DNA from: CAYGAG01 sp964347765
GTDB lineage: Archaea; Thermoproteota; Bathyarchaeia; Bathyarchaeales; Bathycorpusculaceae
DNA: 64,000 bases
Reading direction: 5' to 3'
Assembly: GCA_964347765.1 (NCBI GenBank)
Contig: CAYGAG010000005.1
Coordinates: 1-64,000, forward strand
Part shown: piece after piece, positions 26,768 through 35,363 of the stretch
Numbering within the stretch: the stretch's first letter is position 1
Layout of the letters: each line of letters starts with the position of its first letter
The notes under the pieces: model-generated
What the model was told of the DNA's origin: nothing
Database searches by the model: none
What the model saw: the letters and a program-made list of their open reading frames with translations, nothing else
Made by a program: the position numbers and the translations under genes

Positions 26768-27193
26768 ATGTTGGAGGACAGAGAACCGCCATCAATCGTA
26801 AAGGGCATCATGAATAGACCAGTCATAACAATTGACAAAGACCAAACTGCTCAAGAGGCAGCAAAGATCATGAGTGAAAATAATATAGGATGTATTATCG
26901 TCATAGATGAAGAAAAAGCGGTGGGGATAGCAACTGAAAGGGACATCCTCCGAAAGGTGGTGGCAAAGAATCTAGACGCATCTGAAGTGAGAATGGAGGA
27001 CATTATGAGCAAGCCACTAGCGACCATCAGCGCAGACACTACCATAGTTGAAGCTATTAGAATGATGAAGAAAAATGATGTTCGACATTTGCCTATAACA
27101 CAGAAAGAAGAACTTGTCGGTTTGGTGACTCAGAGAGACCTCCTGCGTGCGCTAGCACTCCATGTTTTGATCTCGTTCCGACCACTAAAGTAA
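26768..27193 (+). CDS. Protein of two CBS domains
   Basis: The 141 residues form one CBS pair. The first domain begins KGIMNRPVITIDKDQTAQEAA, the second begins EDIMSKPLATISADTTIVEAI; both end with the typical GIATERDILR and GLVTQRDLLR. CBS pairs bind adenylates (AMP, ATP, SAM) and act as energy sensors. It is 24 bases after the upstream RAM gene and 11 bases before the next, so probably one transcript with mer. Confidence 0.92.
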   Translation: MLEDREPPSIVKGIMNRPVITIDKDQTAQEAAKIMSENNIGCIIVIDEEKAVGIATERDILRKVVAKNLDASEVRMEDIMSKPLATISADTTIVEAIRMMKKNDVRHLPITQKEELVGLVTQRDLLRALALHVLISFRPLK

Positions 27194-27204
27194 TCGCTGA
27201 GGAG

Positions 27205-27459
27205 ATGATTTTGACAGTCACTGCATACACTCTCGTTCGAACCGAGCAGCGACAAGTCAGAAAATTGGCAGATGAAATTGAAAAACTGCAAGCCGTAATG
27301 AAAGCTACGCCTGTATACGGAGAATATGATATAGTGGTCAAGACGGAGACTGAATCAATCAAAGAATTAACTCTATTCATATATAACAAACTGAGAAGAT
27401 TGTCCGGCCTCGCAAAGACAACAACAATGATTGCAATAAAAACAGAAAAGAAGAAATAA
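27205..27459 (+). CDS. Second stand-alone Lrp/AsnC ligand-binding (RAM) domain protein
   Basis: An 84-residue RAM-only protein (AYTLVRTEQRQVRKLADEI; VYGEYDIVVKTETESIKEL) that resembles the 26498 gene, especially around VYGEYD. A GAGGAG ribosome-binding site partly overlaps the start at ATG 27205; the TTG two codons later is an alternative. It completes the mer-RAM-CBS-RAM string. Confidence 0.85.
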   Translation: MILTVTAYTLVRTEQRQVRKLADEIEKLQAVMKATPVYGEYDIVVKTETESIKELTLFIYNKLRRLSGLAKTTTMIAIKTEKKK

Positions 27460-27515
27460 AGTACTTGATGGCGAAGTACCCTAAATGAAGATTCATCACT
27501 TCACAATTAGAAAGA

Positions 27516-30251
27516 TTAGGACAACTTCTTGATTGCCCTTACAGTATCTTCATCAATCGGTTCCAATTGGAAACCTTTCTTAGTGCAAAGGCTGATCATC
27601 TTCTGGTTCTGAGACAAGACATCCCCACCTATCGTCTCCAATCCGATGTCTCTGCCGATCTCAATCACACAGTCGATAAGTCTGGATCCAAGTCCTAGGG
27701 TCTGCCACTGGTCCCCCACAACCACAGCGAACTCTCCACGTTTGCGGCCTGGCTCCACAATCAATCTTGAAACACCGATTATCCTTCTGTCTTTTCCCTT
27801 AGTCTCAGCAATTATTGCGATCTCTCGATCATAATCAATGTTACAGTATCTCACCAAGCTTTCATGAGACATATCTCGGATGACTTGAAAGAATCTGAAA
27901 CGCATTGTCTCCTCAGAAAGCCCTTGAAACAGATCACAGAGGAGGGCTTCATCTTCCGGCTTTATTGGACGGAGTACAACCGACGTCCCGTTCCTCAACT
28001 CCCAAGGAACCACATACTTCCTGGGATACGGAGCGATTACGAGATTTCTTTGATGCTTATCTTCCTGTGCCTTTCTCTCAGCCTGAACAACTATTCGAGC
28101 ATCTACTGCAACAGCTTTGTCCACAGTAACAATGATTGGATTTATATCCATCTCTCTTATCTCAGGGAAATCTATGACCAGTTGAGAAAACTTCACCAGC
28201 ATTTCTTCAATGAGTCCAGCACAACCAGAGAAATCGCTAGAACTCATAAACTCATGGAGAACAGACTTCTCCATTAACCGTCGGGCCAAGACTTGATTCA
28301 AGGGCGGAAAACATATGTTTGTATCTTTCAGCAACTCCACATTTACCCCTCCAGTGCCAAACAATATTACAGGACCAAAAAGAGGAGTCTTCTTCGAACC
28401 AATCAGGATCTCGCACCTCTTCCTCTGAACCAGAGGTTGAATAGCAATTCCCCGAAGTTCTGCTTGGGGATTGGATTCATTGATTCGCTTGACCAAGTCT
28501 CTGAATGACTCTTGCACTTGCTTGGCTGACCAGACATTCAATATCACTCCTTGAGCTTTGGTTTTATGAGTTATCTGAGGAGACAGGACCTTCAGAACCA
28601 CAGGGTACCCCAGTTTAGAGGCAGCGCTTGCAGCTTCTTCAGGGGTCTTGGCTATTAAGGTCTTTGTTGTTGGAATTTTATATGCTTCCAGAAAACGCAG
28701 TGACTCTAGCAGGTCGAGAACTTCGCGTCCTTCCTCTATAGCCTTGCTCAAGACTTCCTTAAGGAAAGTTGGGATCGCTAAGTCCATAGTGAGTTCCTCC
28801 GGCCTCTCGTATAGCAGTTCTAGGTTCTTCGTGTAACTGTGCATGTACATGAAGGTGGAGACAGCTTGTTCCGGTGTAGTAAAGGCGGGAATGCCCTTCT
28901 TCCGCAGAACCTTCCGAGCCCTCCAACATTCATTCTCACCCATCCAGGAGGTCAGAACAGGTTTTCTAGTATTCTTTGCCAGCTTCACTATGATCTTTGC
29001 GGTCTCCACAGGGTCTGCCACTCCTTGAGGAGTGTATATAATCAGAAAGCCGTCGCTTCTGTTGTCCTTGAAACATATCTCCATTACATCTTTGAATCTA
29101 TCCGTAGTGGCTTCCTCCAAGACGTCGATGGGATTCAGAATGCTACAGTATAAAGGCAGAATCTTTTTTAGAGCTTTAACGGTTTTATTGCTTAACGATG
29201 AGAGCTTCCCGCCTTTTGCTATCAAGAAGTCCGTCGCCATAATGCCAGGTCCACCTGCGTTGGTAATTATAGTGAGATTCGGACCTTTTGGGTTTGGCTG
29301 CATCGCCAGAGCCTCTGCGCAGTTGAAGAGCTCGTCTATGGCTTCGACCCGCACTATCCCTGTACGTCGAAAGGCAGCATCGTAAACAGCATCCTCTCCA
29401 CAGAGTGCGCCTGTATGACACAAAGCTGCCTCTGCGCTTTCGCGGAAGCGTCCGGCCTTCACGACAACAATGGGTTTAGCTCTGGCAAATCCTCTGGCTG
29501 CGCTCATGAACTTGCTGGCGTTCTTTATAGATTCAAGATAGAGCACAATACTAGATGTCTGAATATCAGTGCCAAAGTAGTCGATCAAGTCTCCAAAATC
29601 AACATCCAGCATGGAGCCTACAGAGACTATAGCGCTGAATCCTACGTTGGCCTCTGAAGCCCAATCTAGTACTGACGCACACAGCGCTGCGCTTTGGGAG
29701 ATGAAGGCAATTTTGCCCAGCTCAGCTGTCTTGTTCGCGAAAGTGGCGTTGAGTCTTATTCCAGGTCGTATGACTCCAAGGCTGTTGGGACCGATGATAC
29801 GCATTTTGTAGTGGTTTCTATGTTCCAGAATCCGTTTCTCAAGATCCTTGCCCTCTTCTCCAGCTTCTCGAAAACCTGCTGAAACAACAATTACTCCGGA
29901 CACACCCATTAACCCGCACTCTTCGATGATCTGTGGTACGGTGTGCGCTGGCGTTGCTACAATCGCAAGATCGACTTGTCGAGGAATCTTTCTGATGCTT
30001 GGGTAGGCGGCTATGCCCTGCACTGTCGGTCGAAAGGGATTCACAGGATAGACAACACCTTTGTAACCGACGCCCACTAAGTTTTGAAGAAGCCTTGCTC
30101 CGAGTGATTTCTCTCTGGTACTCGCACCGATGACAGCTATTCTTCGAGGATTGAAAATTCTATCAAGATTCTCTGTGCCCATCCCTGAACTTCCCTTATT
30201 TCTCCGAAGCCATTGTTGTCTAAACTCTGTATATGAAATATACAGGTCCAC
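27516..30251 (-). CDS. ADP-forming acyl-CoA synthetase fused to a C-terminal GNAT acetyltransferase (Pat-like)
   Basis: The 911-residue protein has a CoA-binding Rossmann domain (about 28-160, IAVIGASTREKSLGARLL), a succinyl-CoA-ligase-like region, an ATP-grasp domain (about 510-720, GYPVVLKVLSPQITHKTKAQ) and a GNAT domain (about 745-911, VVVGDQWQTLGLGSRLI). The architecture is that of Pat/Pka protein acetyltransferases, which acetylate and silence Acs. His279 in CHTGAL, the phospho-His of active ADP-forming synthetases, is kept, so it may also make acetate and ATP from acetyl-CoA. The Met at residue 24 (30182), with AAGGGAAG upstream, is a likely real start. Confidence 0.9.
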   Translation of the reverse strand: MDLYISYTEFRQQWLRRNKGSSGMGTENLDRIFNPRRIAVIGASTREKSLGARLLQNLVGVGYKGVVYPVNPFRPTVQGIAAYPSIRKIPRQVDLAIVATPAHTVPQIIEECGLMGVSGVIVVSAGFREAGEEGKDLEKRILEHRNHYKMRIIGPNSLGVIRPGIRLNATFANKTAELGKIAFISQSAALCASVLDWASEANVGFSAIVSVGSMLDVDFGDLIDYFGTDIQTSSIVLYLESIKNASKFMSAARGFARAKPIVVVKAGRFRESAEAALCHTGALCGEDAVYDAAFRRTGIVRVEAIDELFNCAEALAMQPNPKGPNLTIITNAGGPGIMATDFLIAKGGKLSSLSNKTVKALKKILPLYCSILNPIDVLEEATTDRFKDVMEICFKDNRSDGFLIIYTPQGVADPVETAKIIVKLAKNTRKPVLTSWMGENECWRARKVLRKKGIPAFTTPEQAVSTFMYMHSYTKNLELLYERPEELTMDLAIPTFLKEVLSKAIEEGREVLDLLESLRFLEAYKIPTTKTLIAKTPEEAASAASKLGYPVVLKVLSPQITHKTKAQGVILNVWSAKQVQESFRDLVKRINESNPQAELRGIAIQPLVQRKRCEILIGSKKTPLFGPVILFGTGGVNVELLKDTNICFPPLNQVLARRLMEKSVLHEFMSSSDFSGCAGLIEEMLVKFSQLVIDFPEIREMDINPIIVTVDKAVAVDARIVVQAERKAQEDKHQRNLVIAPYPRKYVVPWELRNGTSVVLRPIKPEDEALLCDLFQGLSEETMRFRFFQVIRDMSHESLVRYCNIDYDREIAIIAETKGKDRRIIGVSRLIVEPGRKRGEFAVVVGDQWQTLGLGSRLIDCVIEIGRDIGLETIGGDVLSQNQKMISLCTKKGFQLEPIDEDTVRAIKKLS

Positions 30252-30367
30252 TGCTTTTTAATGTTCTTTGAAGCGTTCACTTAGATCCCTGCATCTGACT
30301 GGATTCACTTCTCGATTGGAGACCTAGTCTTGGTGGTTAGAGGCTGATTTCTAAGGTCTTATGTGAC

Positions 30368-31651
30368 TCATGGATAGAATCTTCTAACTGTTCTCGGGAA
30401 CGGTATCGTGTCCATTATGTTTTCAAGGTCAAGCATCCATGTAAGAAGTCGTTCCACACCAAGCCCGAATCCGACGTGGGGAACAGAGCCGTAACGTCTT
30501 AGATCTGTGTACCATTTGTAGTCTTCCTGATTCAACCCGAAGTCTTTCATTCTTCGAACTAGATATTCCTTGTCGTCTTCTCTACAGCCGCCTGTAGATA
30601 TCTCACCTATATTGGGAACAAGCATGTCAGTCGACATTACTAGGTCTGGGTTGTCACGGTAAGTCTTGCAGTAGAATGCTTTAGTCTGTGAGGGATAAGC
30701 ATATACAAAAAAAGGACCACCTATCTCTTCAGCCAGGGCCTTCTCTTCATTGAAGCCTAAGTCTTTGCCCCATTCTATCTCAAAGCCCTCTGAGTTCAAT
30801 CTTTCCAAGGCTTCTTTGTAGGTGATCTTCGGAAAAGGAGTCTTGACAGACTCAAGTTTAGAGAGGTCTGCCCCTAACCTTTCTATCTCGTTTCTGGAGT
30901 TTTCTGCAGTCTCATTGCATATGTGGACCACAAGGTTCTCTTCCAGTTTCATCAGATCATCCATATCCGCGAATGCCCATTCAGGCTCAACATGCCAGTA
31001 TTCGCTCAGGTGCCTTATAGTCCTGCTTTTTTCGGCTCTGAATGAAGGGGCTACACAGTAGACTTTTTCCAGTGAGTAAATCAAGGCTTCGAGATAGAGT
31101 TGAGCACTCTGTGTCAGATATAGGTTCTTGCCAAAATATTCGAGTGTGAAGAGAGTTGCACCTCCCTCACACGCTCCGGAGATGAACATAGGTGGCGAAA
31201 CTTCGAAGAAGCCCTCTTTTCTAAAGAAGTCATGGGTAGACTTTAGAACTTTGCTGCGCACTTTCATTATTCGATTCATCTTCTGGCTCCGAAGCCACAG
31301 ATGACGGACATCTCGCAGGAACTCCTCACTCTTATCCTTGGTTATAGGGAAGGTTTCCGCCAAACCGATTATCGAAAGATGGTCAACCGAGATTTCATAT
31401 CCCATTGGGGCACGTTTATCCTGTTTCACATCACCATCAAGTTTGACCGAGGACTCGACCGTCAATTTCTCAGCTACCGCCCATGAAGGACTTCCTCTCT
31501 TGAGGGTACATTGAATAATACCTGAGGCGTCTCGAACCACAAGAAAAATGATGCTCTTGCTCTCCCTTTTGCGGTATATCCATCCCCTTATAGTTACGGA
31601 TTTACCAGTGTGTTGTCCGTCAAGGATACTCCGAATAGACACTACGGGCAT
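30368..31651 (-). CDS. asnS: Asparaginyl-tRNA synthetase
   Basis: Class IIb tRNA synthetase with an N-terminal OB anticodon-binding domain (VTIRGWIYRKRESKSIIFLV) and catalytic motifs EGFFEVSPPMF, FRAEKSRTIRHLSEYWHVEPEWAF, and GFGLGVERLL near the end. YWHVEPE, SQTKAFYCK and RRYGSVPHVGFG with DTIPFPRT favour AsnRS over AspRS. The frame opens at 31681, but a TATA box (gtaaatattt) overlaps that region and GAGGG sits 6 bases before ATG 31651, which I take as the start. Confidence 0.9.
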   Translation of the reverse strand: MPVVSIRSILDGQHTGKSVTIRGWIYRKRESKSIIFLVVRDASGIIQCTLKRGSPSWAVAEKLTVESSVKLDGDVKQDKRAPMGYEISVDHLSIIGLAETFPITKDKSEEFLRDVRHLWLRSQKMNRIMKVRSKVLKSTHDFFRKEGFFEVSPPMFISGACEGGATLFTLEYFGKNLYLTQSAQLYLEALIYSLEKVYCVAPSFRAEKSRTIRHLSEYWHVEPEWAFADMDDLMKLEENLVVHICNETAENSRNEIERLGADLSKLESVKTPFPKITYKEALERLNSEGFEIEWGKDLGFNEEKALAEEIGGPFFVYAYPSQTKAFYCKTYRDNPDLVMSTDMLVPNIGEISTGGCREDDKEYLVRRMKDFGLNQEDYKWYTDLRRYGSVPHVGFGLGVERLLTWMLDLENIMDTIPFPRTVRRFYP

Positions 31652-31845
31652 AAACATCCCTCGAATTAGATTGGCTTCCAAACCTAAATATTTACCTTAA
31701 AACTTAGACTTCTCTCTTCTGTTCCGGAAAAGCGCGTGAGTCAGGCTCTTAAATAAGTAAAATCTTTCGAATCGCTGAATGTGCCAAGCATAACCGCAGA
31801 TTCGAAGGAATGACAGTTGCCCTCGAAGGAGTCTGTGAGATAGGT

Positions 31846-32697
31846 TTACTTGATCACGCCAAGAATAAAGGCAATCAATCCTATCATGAACCATAGAAGA
31901 ACTAGGGTTTTGATTTTTCTGGCATTCTTTCTTGAATGATTTTTGAGAAGCATAGCTGAAGATGAGACCAATCCTAGATCAGTTATGACTACCGTAGGAA
32001 CAAACCATAATGAAACAAGATTTAGAACATAAGGGATTGGACTTAACAAGACTGCAATTATGTAGAAGATCGCTGCACTGAATGCAGCCTTTCTCTCTCC
32101 GTATTGAATGGCCAGCGTCTTCACACCCTGCATTGCGTCACCCTCCACATCCACAATTCCTTTTGTTATCTCTCTGCCGGTATTCGCTAGAAAAGCTATA
32201 GAAGCGAAAAGCAGGACATTCAATTTAGCTTCATTAGTCATGACTGCGCTCCCATATAGGAAGGGTGTTGCTACGCACGTACTCACAAGGAGATTTCCAA
32301 GCAGTCCAGTGCTTTTTCCAATAGTGACATAGGCAACAGAAACCATCCACACGAATGAAGCCATGAAAAACGAGAAAAGATTCGTTAGAGAACTGATGAT
32401 CAAACCGATCGTCGTCAAGACAATGGCTAATCCCACAGCTTCTAAGGAGCTGACCTTGCCGCTTGGTATTGGTCGATCAGGTTCATTAACAGCGTCTATC
32501 TCCCTATCAAAATAGTCGTTTAGCACCATGGAAGAAGCCGTTAAGGCGAAGCCTGTCATGAAACCATAGAGAAGATTTGGAGGAAAGGGGTCTAGACTTT
32601 GGGGACTGGCAAGAGCTGCTCCTACGATGACTGCGAATCCCATCATTAGACAATTAGAAGGGCGAATGAGGAACAGATAGGCGACCAGTTTGCCCAT
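31846..32697 (-). CDS. UbiA-family prenyltransferase, probable digeranylgeranylglyceryl phosphate synthase
   Basis: A 283-residue integral membrane enzyme with about eight hydrophobic helices. The first Asp-rich motif is NDYFDREIDAVNEPDRPIPSG, the second REITKGIVDVEGD; both bind the prenyl diphosphate through Mg2+. In archaea this branch attaches the second geranylgeranyl chain in ether-lipid synthesis. Other UbiA roles (quinone or heme prenylation) are less likely given the archaeal motif forms. Confidence 0.9.
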   Translation of the reverse strand: MGKLVAYLFLIRPSNCLMMGFAVIVGAALASPQSLDPFPPNLLYGFMTGFALTASSMVLNDYFDREIDAVNEPDRPIPSGKVSSLEAVGLAIVLTTIGLIISSLTNLFSFFMASFVWMVSVAYVTIGKSTGLLGNLLVSTCVATPFLYGSAVMTNEAKLNVLLFASIAFLANTGREITKGIVDVEGDAMQGVKTLAIQYGERKAAFSAAIFYIIAVLLSPIPYVLNLVSLWFVPTVVITDLGLVSSSAMLLKNHSRKNARKIKTLVLLWFMIGLIAFILGVIK

Positions 32698-32779
32698 GAC
32701 AGCTCAAACCTTGGAATGATTCTAGTCTTTCATTAAGGTTATAGTTGGAACATATAAGATAAGCAATTGAGATTTGTCG

Positions 32780-32901
32780 TAAACAAGCGTCGCGCTCGTT
32801 GAAAGGCATTGTCGCTCGGTGCGCACGGCCATTCCTTGAAGCTAGGGATTGGAATTGAACGCCACACCAAGTGGAGGTATCTCCCGATATCCTCCTTTTT
32901 T
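32780..32901 (+). ncRNA. Candidate structured non-coding RNA ending in a hairpin and T-run
   Basis: A promoter-like CATATAAG lies at 32751-32758. About 25 bases on begins a stretch much richer in G+C than nearby intergenic DNA (for example gcgtcgcgctcg and ggtgcgcacggcc). It ends with CCAC-accaa-GTGG and a second hairpin, GGAGGTATC (32873-32881) pairing with GATA/CCTCC (one bulged T) around a TCCC loop, then six Ts. No ORF fits. It lies between two minus-strand genes. Family unknown; it could also be a leader or a protein-binding element. Confidence 0.4.
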
Positions 32902-32965
32902 CCTATTGGAGTTAGACATGGCGCGCGCTAGTTGACTTGTTCAGCAGTAGAAAAAGAGGAGTGTG

Positions 32966-33331
32966 TTAGCTTCTTCTGCGAGTTAGTCCGTAGATCGCAC
33001 CAGCAACTATAAGTAGCCCTATAACGATTATCACAAAACCCCCGATTTCCAGGTTCCAACCAAAGATGCTTGACAATCCCCAAAGGATGATTATTGCCCC
33101 GATGAACAGTCCAAAGATTGCGCCGCCATAAGGAAGCCCAAAGCATTCTTTTTCGGCACGTTTCCCAAAGTCTTCTCCCCATGCCTCTACACGCCTTCCG
33201 AATTCTTCCGCCCCCTCCTCTATGCGTTTCTCCAAGCTTTTCTCCACTGACAACTTAAGGTTTGCACCGCACTTCATGCAATGCTCTGCAGTCTCTTCAT
33301 TTCTGGTACCACATTTTGTGCAGTAAATCAC
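32966..33331 (-). CDS. Zinc-ribbon membrane protein
   Basis: The 121-residue protein has an N-terminal zinc ribbon (YCTKCGTRNEETAEHCMKCGANL, four Cys), a charged helix of about 40 residues (SLEKRIEEGAEEFGRRVEAW) and two C-terminal membrane helices (AIFGLFIGAIIILWGLSSIF; FVIIVIGLLIVAGAIYGL). Such proteins are common in archaea and their role is unknown. It lies downstream of the GNAT gene on the same strand. Confidence 0.8.
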   Translation of the reverse strand: MIYCTKCGTRNEETAEHCMKCGANLKLSVEKSLEKRIEEGAEEFGRRVEAWGEDFGKRAEKECFGLPYGGAIFGLFIGAIIILWGLSSIFGWNLEIGGFVIIVIGLLIVAGAIYGLTRRRS

Positions 33332-33385
33332 AGTTCCCCATCCAGATCTTTCTTCCTGTCTGGTATAAAAGCTATCTCATATCCC

Positions 33386-33859
33386 TTAGATTGTTGCGCC
33401 CGCTTGATTCTCTGAAGTAGTCTCAAAGTCTAGGAAGTATTCGCAGGTTTTGGCTTCGGTGAAGCCTAGACTCCTATGCAATTCCTGAGCAATGATGTTC
33501 CCTCTATTAATTCGAGATTTGACTGCCTTACAGTGCTCTCCCCTGGACACCGTGATAAAGTGGCGCAGAAGTTTCTTCCCAATTCCCTTCTTTCTATGTG
33601 CCTCATGAACGACTAAGGCATCGACTTTTGCAGTCTTTCCTTCCCAATCGATATCTAAGTGGTAGCTTCCCACTAAAACTCCTATAACCTTGTTAGGGCA
33701 TTCAGCAAGCAAGATCAAACCCTCTTCACGGTTTACATAGTCTTCAAAAGCTTGCCTGAAGTCAGGTCCGATATCTCCATGATATAATGTCTCAAACAAA
33801 GGTAAACATGAAGTATAATCGTTAATTTCTGCTATGCGAATTCTTGCGGGCTTCTTCAC
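33386..33859 (-). CDS. GNAT-family N-acetyltransferase
   Basis: A 157-residue single GNAT domain. The acetyl-CoA pyrophosphate loop is visible as VVHEAHRKKGIGKKLL (R/Q-x-x-G-x-G/A form), followed by VKSRINRGNIIAQELHRSLGF. The substrate cannot be told. It is separated by 54 bases from the zinc-ribbon gene downstream and is divergent from the sugar nucleotidyltransferase gene. Confidence 0.88.
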   Translation of the reverse strand: MKKPARIRIAEINDYTSCLPLFETLYHGDIGPDFRQAFEDYVNREEGLILLAECPNKVIGVLVGSYHLDIDWEGKTAKVDALVVHEAHRKKGIGKKLLRHFITVSRGEHCKAVKSRINRGNIIAQELHRSLGFTEAKTCEYFLDFETTSENQAGATI

Positions 33860-33969
33860 TGATCTTCACTCCTTCACCAGTTTCTAACGCCGAGTTATTC
33901 TAGTTTTCGAAAGTGCGCCATGCTTAAGGTTATAAGATTCGCCTTCTAGCCAATGATTTCCAGAAATCC

Positions 33970-35322
33970 TTGACTGAGCTCCGCCCAGGTTCTCGCCAAG
34001 CTTTAATACATTCAGTTGGCAATCTCACTATGGAATTTGGTGGACAGTCTTTGAGTGGAAACTACGAGGCAGATAGACTTCGAGTGATAATTCCCGTTGG
34101 AGGAGAGGCAACCCGTCTAAAACCTTTGACAGCGGAGACGAGCAAGGCATGCCTCCGCCTTCTGAATAGGCTACTGATAGAGTTTTCTTTGTTCTCACTA
34201 GCCCGCCAGGGCATCAGAAACTTCGTCTTCGGCGTCAAAGGCTACACTAACTATACGGATCTGTACGACTATTTCAAGTCAGGTCATGGGTTCTCCGCAC
34301 TTTATAGAATAGCCCCCCGGGTGCATATCAAGTATCAGCCGAACCTAGACGATTTGGGCAGTGCAGATTCGGCAAGGATAAACATGAACTACTACAACAT
34401 CAAAGATCCTGTCTTCGCGGTGCAGGGTGACAACATCTTTGATGTGAAACTAAAGGAACTGGTGGAATTCCACCAGGATAAGGAAGCAGTAATGACTATA
34501 GCACTGCGAGAAGTCGAGAATACAGAAGGTTATGGAATCGCCGACATAGGCAAGAGCAAAAGGATCTCAAGATTCGTAGAGAAACCAAAACCCGAAGAAG
34601 CACCTTCCAGTCTTGCCAACACCGGCCTGTACATGGTCTCCCCTGAAATACGGAGAATCTTCAAAGAAAGGGAAGTCAAACAAATAATGAAAGGCAGGAA
34701 CCGCCTAGACTTCGGCTACGACTTCATCCCCTATCTGATAAGGAGTGGAAGACCAGTCTATGGCTACACTTTGAAAGGCAGCTGGTACGACGTGGGCACC
34801 CCAGAACGCTACCTTGAGGCTATGCAAGATCTGTTGGACGGCCGTTTCCCATCACTAACAGAATTCGGTGGAAGACTGACCGAAGATACCAGAATATGGG
34901 TACAAGGAGACAGCAAAGAGTCGACAAAACGGAGAAGAGAAATCATAAGAAAAATCGAAAAGGGAAAAATTGAGATAAAAGGTTCAGTCCTTATCGGAAG
35001 ACACTGCAAAATAGCTGATGACGTCAAAATCGCCAATTCTTGCATTGACAACTACACAAGGATAGACAGAGGAGCCTCCATAGAAGACTCAGCAGTCATG
35101 GACAGAAGCATAGTTGGCGAAGCAGCCCACATCAGAGACAGCATCATAGGGAGACATGTGACAATTCTTTCAAGCCTGAAGAAGCCGACAAGAATAGAGG
35201 GAGTCTCCGCAGTCGCCGATGATGTAATAGTAGCTCAAGGCTGCAGACTGAATGCAACCAAGATTTACCCACACCAAAATGTGAAAGGCGAATTTACAAA
35301 CCAAACCATAATGCAAGGTTGA
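33970..35322 (+). CDS. Sugar-phosphate nucleotidyltransferase with left-handed beta-helix domain
   Basis: The N-terminal nucleotidyltransferase domain has the signature VIIPVGGEATRLKPLTAETSKA (about 38-59) and FAVQGDNIFD. WYDVGTPERYLEAM marks its end. From residue 340 a hexapeptide-repeat beta-helix (SVLIGRHCKIADDVKIANSCI, and repeats) follows, as in GlmU or glucose-1-phosphate thymidylyl/uridylyltransferases. It makes an NDP-sugar for glycan or cell-surface synthesis. TTG at 33970 follows a TATA-like ttataag; the conserved part starts about residue 37, so ATG 34030 is possible. Confidence 0.85.
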   Translation: MTELRPGSRQALIHSVGNLTMEFGGQSLSGNYEADRLRVIIPVGGEATRLKPLTAETSKACLRLLNRLLIEFSLFSLARQGIRNFVFGVKGYTNYTDLYDYFKSGHGFSALYRIAPRVHIKYQPNLDDLGSADSARINMNYYNIKDPVFAVQGDNIFDVKLKELVEFHQDKEAVMTIALREVENTEGYGIADIGKSKRISRFVEKPKPEEAPSSLANTGLYMVSPEIRRIFKEREVKQIMKGRNRLDFGYDFIPYLIRSGRPVYGYTLKGSWYDVGTPERYLEAMQDLLDGRFPSLTEFGGRLTEDTRIWVQGDSKESTKRRREIIRKIEKGKIEIKGSVLIGRHCKIADDVKIANSCIDNYTRIDRGASIEDSAVMDRSIVGEAAHIRDSIIGRHVTILSSLKKPTRIEGVSAVADDVIVAQGCRLNATKIYPHQNVKGEFTNQTIMQG

Positions 35323-35363
35323 AACCCTAACTTATAAACGCCAATACGGAGGAAAATCAGAGA

